Shown here: positions 25,538 through 34,516 of the stretch, piece by piece
Layout: each line of letters begins with the position of its first letter
How positions within the stretch are numbered: the stretch's first letter is position 1
Source of the DNA: Chloroflexota bacterium
GTDB lineage: Bacteria; Chloroflexota; Anaerolineae; Anaerolineales; Anaerolineaceae
Assembly (NCBI GenBank): GCA_029265085.1
Contig: JAJUJY010000014.1
Coordinates: 1 to 46,207 of the forward strand
Direction: 5' to 3'
DNA length: 46,207 nt
Program-made: the position numbers and the translations under genes
Notes under the pieces: generated by a model
Told to the model about the DNA's origin: nothing
The model's input: the letters and a program-made list of their open reading frames with translations, nothing else
Databases searched by the model: none

Positions 25538-26151
25538 GAGCTCCCGTATCAACCGCTATTGCAATCAGTGTTGGATTAATAATTTTAATCAGCACGTTAT
25601 TCCCGCTCCCCTTTCTAGTTCCCATACGCGTAACTCTCATTCAATGGGCAGTGATTCTGGCTGCAGTTGCCGGTTTGATCGCAATTATCAATTTGCTAGG
25701 GGTTCATTGGCGTAAGCTCACATCCAAACGAAACCGGGATGTTTACAGTATTTTCTTCCTAATTGCTTTTATCCTGACACTGGCTGCAGGTTTGCTGTTG
25801 GGACCTGCGCACCCGCTTTTTCAAAAAATCATCACTTCAATTCAAGTACCGATTGAAGCAAGTTTAATGGGTGTGTTGACAATCTCTTTAGCCTTTGCCA
25901 GTGTGCGCCTTTTCCAAAAACGCCGCGGTCTGTTAGCCTTCACCTTTGCGTTTAGTGCGCTAATATTTTTAATTGTAGGCAGTGGATTTCTCTCTATCGG
26001 AGCTGGAATTCCACTGGTGAGCGAATTGTTAGCCGCCATTAATTCTCTTCCCATTGCCGGGGCACGCGGAATTTTGTTGGGAATCGCCTTAGGCGGAATT
26101 ACAACCGGACTTCGAATATTAATCGGCGCAGACCGGCCGTATAGTGGATAA
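25534..26151 (+). CDS. Polytopic membrane protein of the MutL/PDWL operon
   Basis: Encodes 205 residues with about six hydrophobic segments; the basic loop between the second and third holds R-K-L-T-S-K-R-N-R. No family is recognised. It is coupled to the preceding gene through ATGA, and the next start is 5 bases after its stop. Its role is likely structural or a channel component in the assembly. Confidence 0.7.
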   Translation: MRAPVSTAIAISVGLIILISTLFPLPFLVPIRVTLIQWAVILAAVAGLIAIINLLGVHWRKLTSKRNRDVYSIFFLIAFILTLAAGLLLGPAHPLFQKIITSIQVPIEASLMGVLTISLAFASVRLFQKRRGLLAFTFAFSALIFLIVGSGFLSIGAGIPLVSELLAAINSLPIAGARGILLGIALGGITTGLRILIGADRPYSG

Positions 26152-26155
26152 CCCC

Positions 26156-28711
26156 ATGAGTGAATTGCTTTGCCCTTATTGCGGTACGTCAAATCCCTCC
26201 GAGGCTGAATTTTGTAAAGCCTGTTTCCGGTCGCTAACAGATACTCCCAATTTGCCCTTTGAGCAAGCCAGCAGTAACGATGAGCTTCCTGATTGGTTAA
26301 GCTCCTTACGGAGTGAAACCAATGGCTCATCCCAGGTGGAAGAACCTGGTTCCAACGATCAAATTCCGGATGAGCAGGAAAACAGCGAAGAGATACCCGA
26401 TTGGCTGCAGCGAATTCGCCAACGCAGCAAGGAAGAAATAGGCGAAAAAGAAGAATATAACCCAGAAAACGACGAGGATCTACCAGACTGGCTCAAAGAA
26501 ATGCATACTTCTGAAACCAGTCCTGAACCTTCTTCAACCGAGGCGGCAGAGCAAGAAAATTGGTTTAATCAATTCCAATCAAACGAATTACCGAAATCAC
26601 CTACTCCAACAAATAATGAAGACAATGAATGGTTAAAAAGCCTGGAAAACTGGGGAGCAGGGATCAGTCCGGAGCAGCCTTTCATCCAGGAGCCGGAGGA
26701 ATTGAGTCAAACCGCTGAATGGCCGAAAGCCGAAGAGACAGAAAATTCTATTTCTGGTGAGTCTGAAGATGATAATGAGTGGCTTAAATCTCTGGGGCTT
26801 TTTGCAGAAATTCCAGAAGACCAGCCAACTGCTCAACCAATAGAACCAGCTCATGAAAACGATCTGGTCGATTGGGCATCTTTTGAACAGTCCAGCCAGG
26901 AAAAATCGCCAATCGACGATTCAACCAGCCAGGAAGCTTTTCCAAGCTGGTTCGATCAGGCAAATGTTCACCAGGATACAAATACAGAATTCGAAACCCC
27001 TACTGAGGCCGAAACCCCAGATTGGTTGAGCCAATTTAAAGAGCCTGCTGCCCAATCAGCCCAGCCGTTCGATGAATCATCCAGTGAAATTCCGGATTGG
27101 ATGGCGGGTCTTGAAACACCTACAAATGAAGAACCTGCTGCCCAGGAAGAAACTCCTGGTTGGCTGAATTTCTCTGCACAAGAAGAAAAAGAAATTTTAG
27201 AATCGGCAGAGAGCATTCCAGGTTGGTTATCAGGGCAGGCTGAAATAGCTCAAGACGAGCCTGAAACAATTGGTCAACCCGAATTCACAACCCAATTTTC
27301 TCCAACCGAAGACCAGCCAATGGAAGCAGGTGAAGAAATCACTTCTCCCTTTGGTGAATCGGAATTTTCCGCCTGGTTATCTGAGATTGGTGAAGAACCG
27401 GCAGAAACACCCAAACAGGCCGAAACGCAGCCAGAATCAACCGAAGCCTTTGTTTCAGAAATTCCCAACCAGCCTTTTGATGAAGCCCTTCTTCCTGATT
27501 GGTTTGCAGAGGGCAAAGAGGAAATACCAGAATCACAGGTCCCCGAAACTGTAGACAGCTCCCTGGAGCTTGCTCAATTGCCAGGCTGGCTGCAAGCCAT
27601 GCGCCCAGTCGAATCGGCTGCCCCTGGCCGTGTTGGAACGGACTCCGATGAACGTATTGAAAGAAGTGGTCCTTTATCTGGCTATCAGGGAGTAGTACCG
27701 GGTGAAAATCTGGTTACACGTTATGCCAAACCACCTGTTTACACAGCCAAATTGCAAATTAATGAAAAACAGCGGATTTACGCCGGGCTGTTGGAAAACT
27801 TGATTTCCAATGAAACCCGCGGAGTGTCTATTCGAGAAGAAGACCGCAGCGTTCCCAGTGTATTTGGCCGGATGTTAATTGGTTTATTAGTCGTGATTTT
27901 GATTGGGGTTCTTGTCTTCGGCGGTGCCCAACAAATGCCGCTTCCTAACCTGTTCCCAACCGAAACTTTCAAATTTTTTGAAACGCTTAACCAGCTCCAG
28001 GGTGCAGATGGCGGCTCTCCACGCGTTCTGTTGGCTGTAGATTACGAAGCATCCCTGGCTGGTGAACTCAAAACGATCTCTCAGCCCGTTGTTGCACAAC
28101 TAATGGCGAAAAATGCCAAGTTTGCCTTAATCTCGACCACACCCGCTGGTCCAATCTTAGGCAACCAATTACTTGAAGAAACCAAACTTTATCAGACAAG
28201 CTACCTGATCAACGAAAATGTGGTCAACCTGGGGTATCTCCCTGGCGGAGCAACTGGCCTGGCTCTCCTGGCTGCCAATCCGCAAAATGCAGCACCTGCA
28301 ACCTTTGAAAGCCGGCCTGCCTGGAATTCGCCTATCTTAGCAAATATCAACCAAATTAATGACTTCGATGCCGTCATCGTATTAACCAATGAAGCAGAGA
28401 CTGGCCGCGCCTGGATAGAACAGGTGGGCACTTCCTTAGAGGGAACCCCGCTGCTAGTTATCGCCAGCGCACAAGCCGGTCCCATCTTACAGCCTTATGC
28501 TGCTGCTGGACAAATCCAGGGATTGTTAGCTGGATTATCAGGAAGCGCTGCTTACCAATCGATCTCCCAAAGTATTGTTGGCGAAACTCGCCTGTACTGG
28601 GATTCGTACCAACTTGGAATGCTTGTATTTGCCGGATTAATCTTGTTTGGTGGAGTTTTCCAGGGTGTCCGGTCATTACTCAACAATAAACGCACAGCGA
28701 AGAAGGCATAA
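26156..28711 (+). CDS. Zinc-ribbon protein with acidic P-D-W-L repeat region and membrane-anchored Rossmann-like domain
   Basis: A 851-residue protein. The N-terminus is a zinc ribbon (Cys6, Cys9, Cys20, Cys23). From about residue 44 to 480 the chain is acidic, low in order, and carries about a dozen short motifs of the form P-D/G-W-L/F/M (L-P-D-W-L, I-P-D-W-L-Q, T-P-G-W-L, I-P-G-W-L) spaced 20-60 residues apart. One transmembrane helix follows near 570-590, then an alpha/beta domain of about 240 residues, and a final helix near the C-terminus ending in R-T-A-K-K-A. The start is the ATG at 26156 rather than an upstream GTG. The motifs look like multiple docking sites for one partner. Confidence 0.85.
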   Translation: MSELLCPYCGTSNPSEAEFCKACFRSLTDTPNLPFEQASSNDELPDWLSSLRSETNGSSQVEEPGSNDQIPDEQENSEEIPDWLQRIRQRSKEEIGEKEEYNPENDEDLPDWLKEMHTSETSPEPSSTEAAEQENWFNQFQSNELPKSPTPTNNEDNEWLKSLENWGAGISPEQPFIQEPEELSQTAEWPKAEETENSISGESEDDNEWLKSLGLFAEIPEDQPTAQPIEPAHENDLVDWASFEQSSQEKSPIDDSTSQEAFPSWFDQANVHQDTNTEFETPTEAETPDWLSQFKEPAAQSAQPFDESSSEIPDWMAGLETPTNEEPAAQEETPGWLNFSAQEEKEILESAESIPGWLSGQAEIAQDEPETIGQPEFTTQFSPTEDQPMEAGEEITSPFGESEFSAWLSEIGEEPAETPKQAETQPESTEAFVSEIPNQPFDEALLPDWFAEGKEEIPESQVPETVDSSLELAQLPGWLQAMRPVESAAPGRVGTDSDERIERSGPLSGYQGVVPGENLVTRYAKPPVYTAKLQINEKQRIYAGLLENLISNETRGVSIREEDRSVPSVFGRMLIGLLVVILIGVLVFGGAQQMPLPNLFPTETFKFFETLNQLQGADGGSPRVLLAVDYEASLAGELKTISQPVVAQLMAKNAKFALISTTPAGPILGNQLLEETKLYQTSYLINENVVNLGYLPGGATGLALLAANPQNAAPATFESRPAWNSPILANINQINDFDAVIVLTNEAETGRAWIEQVGTSLEGTPLLVIASAQAGPILQPYAAAGQIQGLLAGLSGSAAYQSISQSIVGETRLYWDSYQLGMLVFAGLILFGGVFQGVRSLLNNKRTAKKA

Positions 28712-28714
28712 CCC

Positions 28715-29392
28715 ATGAACGCGGATTTAATCTGGACTTTTGTAGCATTCTTCTTCACCTTGATGATATTAAGTTATATCCTGGGAGATAATCCGCTGTT
28801 CCGGGTTGGGACTTATATTTTCGTTGGCGTTTCGGCGGGTTATATTGCGACCTTGCTCATTTATCAGGTTCTTTTTCCTCGCCTGATCGTTCCTCTTTTT
28901 ACTTTACAGCTGGGTGGCAAATTATTATTAATCATCCCAATCATCTTAAGTATTTTATTGATCTTTAAATTGTTTCCACGCTTTTCTGCGGCCGGAAACA
29001 TCTCCATGGCGTTTCTAGTGGGTGCCGGAGCCGCGATTGCGATTAGCGGTGCTTTGATGGGAACCCTCAAGGGGCAAATTAATGGTGCGATCCAACCGTT
29101 TGATCTATCCCAAAACACAGGGATGAATGATCCCGTAACACAACTCATCAGTGGTCTGGTCCTTTTAATCGGAACCATTGGAACTCTGGCATATTTCCAT
29201 TTCGGATCACGCCGGAAAAGCGCTCAAGAATCAACCCGATCCCTCCCATTGGAAATCCTGGCAAAAATCGGCCAAATATTTATTGGGGTCACGCTCGGCT
29301 CCCTGTTTGCCGGGGTTGTTGCGGCCGCTCTTACCGCATTAATTGAGCGGTTGAACTTTATCTGGACTTTTATTCAAACCATCCTATCATAG
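28715..29392 (+). CDS. Polytopic membrane protein of the MutL/PDWL operon
   Basis: Encodes 225 residues with six or so hydrophobic helices. The N-terminal helix (W-T-F-V-A-F-F-F) and the G-A-G-A-A-I-A-I-S-G-A-L-M-G-T helix in the middle are typical of channel or scaffold proteins, but I see no transporter signature. It starts 3 bases after the zinc-ribbon gene and is followed 9 bases later by the MutL-like gene. Confidence 0.7.
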   Translation: MNADLIWTFVAFFFTLMILSYILGDNPLFRVGTYIFVGVSAGYIATLLIYQVLFPRLIVPLFTLQLGGKLLLIIPIILSILLIFKLFPRFSAAGNISMAFLVGAGAAIAISGALMGTLKGQINGAIQPFDLSQNTGMNDPVTQLISGLVLLIGTIGTLAYFHFGSRRKSAQESTRSLPLEILAKIGQIFIGVTLGSLFAGVVAAALTALIERLNFIWTFIQTILS

Positions 29393-29401
29393 CAGGCGGT
29401 T

Positions 29402-31126
29402 ATGACTACTTCTCTCGTTGATGCTGAATCAATTCTAGCCATAGATATCGGATCGATCCATACCCGCGCCTTATTATTTGATGTGGTGGACGGTCAATAT
29501 CGTTTTGTCGGCGCCAGCCGCTCTGCCAGCACCTATGGTGCACCGTTTTTCGATATCAGCGAAGGAATTTATCAGGCTGCCAAAAAAATTGAGGAAATTA
29601 CTGGACGCACCTTGCTCATCGAATCGCGGTTGATGATTCCAAGCCGCACAGATGGGGTTGGTGTGGACCAATTGGTCATGACCTATTCTGCCGGGCAGGC
29701 AATCAAAGTCGTCACCTTAGGACTGCTCGAAGATGTTTCCTTAGAGAGCGCTAACCGTCTGGCCAGCACGGTAAATGCCTTCCTGGCAGAAAAAATCGGG
29801 ATGAATGACCGCCGCAAAGCAGAAGTACAACTGGATGCTATTCTCAAATCGCAGCCAGAATTACTGATTTTAGCAGGCGGTACAGATGACGGAGCAACCC
29901 GGTCCATTGCAAAATTGGTTGACCTGGTAGCCTTAGCTCTACAGGTAACTGCCCGCGACCGGCGGCCAGAGATTTTATATTCTGGAAACCAGGCAATTTC
30001 CAAAAATATCCAAGATTCTCTCTCAAAATTGACCAACATCCATGTCGCCCCAAACGTCCGGCCAACAATTGATCAGGAAAATATCGGTCCAGCACAAGAT
30101 CAATTGATGCATGTACTGCACCAGATCCGCTCCCGCCAGATTGGCGGAATGCAATCATACAGTTCAATATGTGCCTCAACTCCAATGCCAACGCCAATGG
30201 CATTTGGCCGGATGGTTCGCTTCTTGAGCGGAATTAATAACCCTAAGAAATCAGTGTTAGGCATCGATGTAGGAGCAAATGCATTTACGTTGGCAGCTGC
30301 CAGAGAAGGCAATCTCGATCTGCAAGTTTTACCCTACGGGATTGGCGGTGGGCTTTCAAAGACTCTGGAACAAACCCGATTAGAAGAAATAACACGCTGG
30401 CTGCCGATGGTTTTGCCGGATGATTTCGTACGGGACTATCTATTCCAAAAGACCTTGCTTCCAAACAATGTTCCCATCACCCAAGACTCGCTGGCCATCG
30501 AACAGGCGGTTGCCCGGCAAATCATCCAATTAGCCATCAAGAATTCAACTTTGGCTTCTATTAAAAACAATAATTCTTACGAACCCATTTTAGCCAGTGG
30601 TTTGGTGCTTACCCAAAATACTACTCCCGCTCAAAGCTTATTAATGCTGTTGGACAGTATTCAACCGGCTGGTATCACCACCTTTGTGCTGGATCCCTAT
30701 GGTTTAACCCCTTCGCTGGGTGCAATAGCTGCTACCAATCCGATACTAACGGTCCAGATCATGGAAAGTAATGCCTTCACCAATCTTGGTACAGTCATCT
30801 CTCCAATCAGCAGCGCCCGGTATGGTACTCCCATCCTCAAGGTGCGCGTGGAATATGAAAGCGGTCAAGAAATTGCCCTGGAAGTTCAACAGGGGATGAT
30901 CACTCCGCTGCCAATCCAACCCGGTCAGGTAGCCCGCGTTCACCTTCAGCCGCTCCGTCCTGTTCAAATTGATCCCAGCAACCGCAGCCAGGTGCGTAGT
31001 TTCAAAATTACCGGTGGGGCTTGCGGAGCGATTATCGATGCCCGCGGGCGTCCATTGAATTTGCCGCCGGATGCAGCTCGCCGCCGGGATATGCTCAAGA
31101 AATGGACTCTTGCCTTAGGCGTATAA
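29402..31126 (+). CDS. MutL-family actin-like ATPase (glutamate mutase MutL/GlmL family)
   Basis: A 574-residue protein with the phosphate loops of the actin/hexokinase fold: A-I-D-I-G-S-I-H-T-R (residues 14-23) and a second V-L-G-I-D-V-G-A-N-A. Family marks are L-A-G-G-T-D-D-G (about 158) and Y-S-G-N-Q-A. In MutL, the partner protects or reloads a B12 mutase; no mutase gene lies nearby. A final 120 residues of beta structure are an extra domain. GGCGGT precedes the ATG. Here it probably energises the membrane complex rather than a mutase. This is the only ATPase in the operon. Confidence 0.85.
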   Translation: MTTSLVDAESILAIDIGSIHTRALLFDVVDGQYRFVGASRSASTYGAPFFDISEGIYQAAKKIEEITGRTLLIESRLMIPSRTDGVGVDQLVMTYSAGQAIKVVTLGLLEDVSLESANRLASTVNAFLAEKIGMNDRRKAEVQLDAILKSQPELLILAGGTDDGATRSIAKLVDLVALALQVTARDRRPEILYSGNQAISKNIQDSLSKLTNIHVAPNVRPTIDQENIGPAQDQLMHVLHQIRSRQIGGMQSYSSICASTPMPTPMAFGRMVRFLSGINNPKKSVLGIDVGANAFTLAAAREGNLDLQVLPYGIGGGLSKTLEQTRLEEITRWLPMVLPDDFVRDYLFQKTLLPNNVPITQDSLAIEQAVARQIIQLAIKNSTLASIKNNNSYEPILASGLVLTQNTTPAQSLLMLLDSIQPAGITTFVLDPYGLTPSLGAIAATNPILTVQIMESNAFTNLGTVISPISSARYGTPILKVRVEYESGQEIALEVQQGMITPLPIQPGQVARVHLQPLRPVQIDPSNRSQVRSFKITGGACGAIIDARGRPLNLPPDAARRRDMLKKWTLALGV

Positions 31127-31163
31127 TAAATTGGTATGATTATTGCAATCCTTCTTTGGTGAA

Positions 31164-32219
31164 ATGACAATGACTGTCTCTGTAACTCATATCCTGCCTC
31201 TCGCTCAAATTCGCCGGGCACGCATGCTCCCAGGCAAAGGACGTGTTGTTGCACGGGTTGGCCAAAAGGTCAATGCCACTGATCTTGTGGCAGAATCCGC
31301 AGCCCCCGGACAACATGTTCTAATTGACGTGCGCCGTGCATTGGGTTTACGCCGGGTTGATGAAACACACCGGCGTATTGAACGTCAGGTTGGCGAGAAA
31401 GTTCAAAAAGGCGATATTTTAGCCCAAACCAAAGGCATTCTCCCGCGAGTGATCCGCGCTACTTCGGACGGCACAATTGTTGCCATTTCCCGCGGTCAAA
31501 TTTTGATTGAGATGACTGGGGCAGTGTACGAATTAAAAGCCGGTATCAGCGGAACAGTTACCGAAGTCTTGCCAGAACGGGGTGTGATTGTTGAGGCAAA
31601 CGGCGCTTTAATTCAAGGGATGTGGGGAAACCAGGCAATCAACGCCGGATTAATGATTTCCCTTGCCAAAACATCCGATTTTGAATTAACCCGCTCTAAT
31701 CTGGATGTAACCATGCGCGGAGGAATCGTTTTGGCAGGCACCTGCCGCTCTGTCGATGCGTTACAGGCAGCCGCAGAACTTCCGCTGCGTGGATTGATCC
31801 TGGGATCAATGGCTTCAGACTTGATGATTCAGGCCGAGAAAATGCCCTATCCAATTATCTTATTGGAAGGTTTTGGAAAAATGCCGATTAACAGCAGCGC
31901 CTTTAAACTGCTGACCACCAATGATAAAAGGGAAATATCAATGAATGCCGGGTTTGATCCGATTCACGGCGAAAAACCCGAAATTGTCATCCCCTTGCCT
32001 GCCAATGGGCAAACCCCCAAAGATACAACCGAATTAAAACCTGGGCAGTTAGTACGAATCACCTGCCACCCATATGCAAGTATGGTGGGTTCGCTGTCCC
32101 GTTTACTCCCAGGCCTGACCAATATGCCCAATGGTCAGCGTATCGCAGCCGCCGAAGTACGTCTGGAAGATAATCAGATGGTATTAATCCCTTTGGTTAA
32201 CCTGGATGTGCTAGAATAA
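31164..32219 (+). CDS. Protein with barrel-sandwich/lipoyl-like repeats, unknown
   Basis: Encodes 351 residues. Residues about 20-45 and 75-110 look like half-motifs of a barrel-sandwich hybrid (G-R-V-V-A-R-V-G-Q-K-V, V-Q-K-G-D-I-L-A, S-D-G-T-I-V-A-I-S-R-G). The last 90 residues have an SH3-like G-Q-L-V-R-I-T region as in KOW folds. Function is unknown. Start codons at 31164 and 31170 are both possible; a TTG at 31143 is less likely. It is directly downstream of the MutL-like gene and probably its partner. Confidence 0.7.
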   Translation: MTMTVSVTHILPLAQIRRARMLPGKGRVVARVGQKVNATDLVAESAAPGQHVLIDVRRALGLRRVDETHRRIERQVGEKVQKGDILAQTKGILPRVIRATSDGTIVAISRGQILIEMTGAVYELKAGISGTVTEVLPERGVIVEANGALIQGMWGNQAINAGLMISLAKTSDFELTRSNLDVTMRGGIVLAGTCRSVDALQAAAELPLRGLILGSMASDLMIQAEKMPYPIILLEGFGKMPINSSAFKLLTTNDKREISMNAGFDPIHGEKPEIVIPLPANGQTPKDTTELKPGQLVRITCHPYASMVGSLSRLLPGLTNMPNGQRIAAAEVRLEDNQMVLIPLVNLDVLE

Positions 32220-32237
32220 ACACGAGGAGAGGTTATT

Positions 32238-32870
32238 ATGAGCAACAACCAAGATTATGACGACAATCAATTTGAAGAATACGAAGACAACTACTCAGAG
32301 GGCACTCCCATTGATGAAGGCCCCCAAGAGGACAGCCCTGGTGGTGCAAACCGGACATTCCTGATCGCAGCTGGAATTATCGGCGGCGTGGTTGTTCTGG
32401 CGATTATTGCTTTTGTGGTGATTTTTATGCTTAACCGAGGCCAGGGTGCTGGTCGGTTCCAAGAACAGGCTGCCCAAATCAATGCCCAAAACACAGCAAT
32501 CGCTATGGCGGCCACAGAGACAGCCAGTGTGAGCTTCCAGCAGGCTACGCAGAAATCGATGCCGCCAACCTTCACCCCCACCCCAATTATCGCGGTACCA
32601 ACCAAAACCCCTCAACCAACGGCTACACAGACATTATCTCCTGGTGCAATTGATGAGGCTGGCCGAACCGCCACCGTGGCAGCATTTCTGACCCAGGTTG
32701 CGCAAGGTACTCCGGCAGCCACTAGCCAGACTCTTGTCGCCACAACAACAGCTTTACCCACTACCGGATTTGCAGATGAAGTTGGTTTACCGGGTCTGTT
32801 TGGTCTTGCTGTCATTTTGTTGGTGATCGTATTCATCGCCCGCCGTCTGCGGTTCGCCGGAAATAATTAA
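32238..32870 (+). CDS. Membrane protein with acidic head, T/P-rich linker and C-terminal LPTTG sorting signal
   Basis: Encodes 210 residues: an acidic cytoplasmic-type N-terminus (1-35), a transmembrane helix (about 38-62), a Thr/Ala/Pro-rich extracellular stretch, then L-P-T-T-G (173-177), a hydrophobic helix and a basic A-R-R-L-R-F-A-G-N-N tail. That order is the LPXTG sortase signal. A good GAGGAGAGG site precedes the ATG. With a helix at each end of the exposed part, the protein could be cut and attached to the wall by a sortase, if this organism has one. It is the last gene of the operon. Confidence 0.75.
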   Translation: MSNNQDYDDNQFEEYEDNYSEGTPIDEGPQEDSPGGANRTFLIAAGIIGGVVVLAIIAFVVIFMLNRGQGAGRFQEQAAQINAQNTAIAMAATETASVSFQQATQKSMPPTFTPTPIIAVPTKTPQPTATQTLSPGAIDEAGRTATVAAFLTQVAQGTPAATSQTLVATTTALPTTGFADEVGLPGLFGLAVILLVIVFIARRLRFAGNN

Positions 32871-32956
32871 CCTTGATCCGCTCAAACCATTAAACATAGC
32901 ACACCAAGCTGTGCTTAATTAAAAGTCGCTCGAACCTATCCTCTACCAGGAAAAAG

Positions 32957-32988
32957 AAAGGGTCCCACGCAATTGTGAGACCCTTTTT
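32957..32988. terminator. Bidirectional terminator closing the MutL/PDWL operon and the mutase gene
   Basis: AAAGGGTC and GACCCTTT arms with CAC/GTG inside (32957-32969 and 32975-32988), a short loop and a T-run. It sits between convergent genes ending at 32870 and 33007. Confidence 0.85.
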
Positions 32989-33006
32989 GAATTCTATAAA
33001 TTATTT

Positions 33007-34467
33007 TTAAGAAACGCTTGCTGCTACCTGCTCGCCATAACCCAACAGCGCTTTGACCATCTCGTTCGTCCGTCCTTCTGCATACACTCGTAAGACAGGT
33101 TCAGTGCCTGAAGGGCGAATCAACAGCCAGGAGTCATCACCCATAATATACTTTACACCGTCGCGGGTGCAGACTTCCACAATTTTCTCGCCTCCAATTT
33201 CAGCAGGGGCTTCATTTACTAATTTCGCGGTCATCTTTTCTTTGGCAACCGGATGGCGCAAGCGTAAATCCTTGCGTTCATAGAAGGCTGGTCCAACTTC
33301 GCCTAATAAGTCATTCACCAGCTCATACAAAGACCCACCGTAAGCAGCCACCATTTCCACAATCAGCAGACCCATCAAAACGCCGTCACCTTCGGGAATA
33401 TGTCCTTTAAAGGAAATGCCGCCTGATTCTTCACCGCCAATCAGCACGTCATCTTTCAACATTAAATCTGCAATATGATTAAATCCAACCGGAGTTTCAT
33501 ATAATTTCAGACCATATTTGTTTGCCAGGCGGTCAATCATACGGGTTGTTGAGACAGTTCGTACCACCGCACCTTTCCAACCACGTTTTTCAACCAGGTA
33601 TCGTACTGCCAAAGCCATAATTTTATGTGGATCAACAAAATTTCCCCGTTCATCCATCGCACCAATCCGGTCGGCATCACCATCCGTTGCCAGGCCAAAG
33701 CTGCCCAGGCCAGTTCCAATTGCCCCTGCCAATGAACCAAGATAGCGGGCAATGGGTTCCGGATGTACACCACCAAAGCCGGGATTCATTTCTCCGCGAA
33801 TTTCGGTAATCTCGCAGCCAGTTCCCTGCAAAATACTGCGAATTACTCCTCGCCCCGAGCCAAACATGGAATCAACGACAATGCGTTGGGGGTTTTCGGC
33901 AATCTTGTCAAAATCAATCAACTTCCGCATATGGTCTGCATACGCAGGGATGGGATTAAACCGCTGAATTAAGTTTGCCTGGCGGGCCTGCTCATAATCC
34001 ATCAGGTTGGGACCGCGGCCTAAAGACTCATTGTCGTTCAAATAAACTTCGACCCGGCGGCACTGTTCTGGTGATGCAGAACCACCAAAAGCAGCCTTAA
34101 GTTTCACGCCGTTATAACGAGGCGCATTGTGTGAAGCGGTAATCATGATTCCGCCGATGGCATTTAAGTTGCGCACCGCATAAGAAATCGCCGGTGTTGG
34201 AGCATCCGCCTGAGCAAGGTGGACGGTAAAACCATTCGCAGCCAAAACACGAGCAGCCTCTGTGGCATAGCGATCCGACAAGAAACGTGTATCAAAACCA
34301 ATCACAACCTTTTTAGGGTCAGGAGTTAAATCTTTGGCTTCACCATTGATCCATTGGTCTGAGGCAACCGCATCTGCAATCGCTTGAGTGACCAGACGTA
34401 AGTTGTGAAAAGTGAAAGTGTCAGAGATTACCGCTCTCCAACCATCCGTGCCGAAATGGATCGTCAT
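33007..34467 (-). CDS. Phosphoglucomutase/phosphomannomutase family protein
   Basis: A 486-residue alpha-D-phosphohexomutase. The catalytic phosphoserine is S112 in T-A-S-H-N, the metal loop is D-G-D-A-D-R, the sugar-binding loop is E-E-S-G-G, and the phosphate loop is R-P-S-G-T-E-P near the C-terminus. It interconverts 1- and 6-phosphates of hexoses, making sugar-1-phosphates for nucleotide sugars and cell-surface glycans; a glycosyl-phosphate transferase lies about 3 kb away. AGGAGT lies upstream of the ATG. Confidence 0.93.
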   Translation of the reverse strand: MTIHFGTDGWRAVISDTFTFHNLRLVTQAIADAVASDQWINGEAKDLTPDPKKVVIGFDTRFLSDRYATEAARVLAANGFTVHLAQADAPTPAISYAVRNLNAIGGIMITASHNAPRYNGVKLKAAFGGSASPEQCRRVEVYLNDNESLGRGPNLMDYEQARQANLIQRFNPIPAYADHMRKLIDFDKIAENPQRIVVDSMFGSGRGVIRSILQGTGCEITEIRGEMNPGFGGVHPEPIARYLGSLAGAIGTGLGSFGLATDGDADRIGAMDERGNFVDPHKIMALAVRYLVEKRGWKGAVVRTVSTTRMIDRLANKYGLKLYETPVGFNHIADLMLKDDVLIGGEESGGISFKGHIPEGDGVLMGLLIVEMVAAYGGSLYELVNDLLGEVGPAFYERKDLRLRHPVAKEKMTAKLVNEAPAEIGGEKIVEVCTRDGVKYIMGDDSWLLIRPSGTEPVLRVYAEGRTNEMVKALLGYGEQVAASVS

Positions 34468-34516
34468 ACATTACTCCTAAAAAATAATTTATTCGTTCGT
34501 TATCATTTGGATAGAT

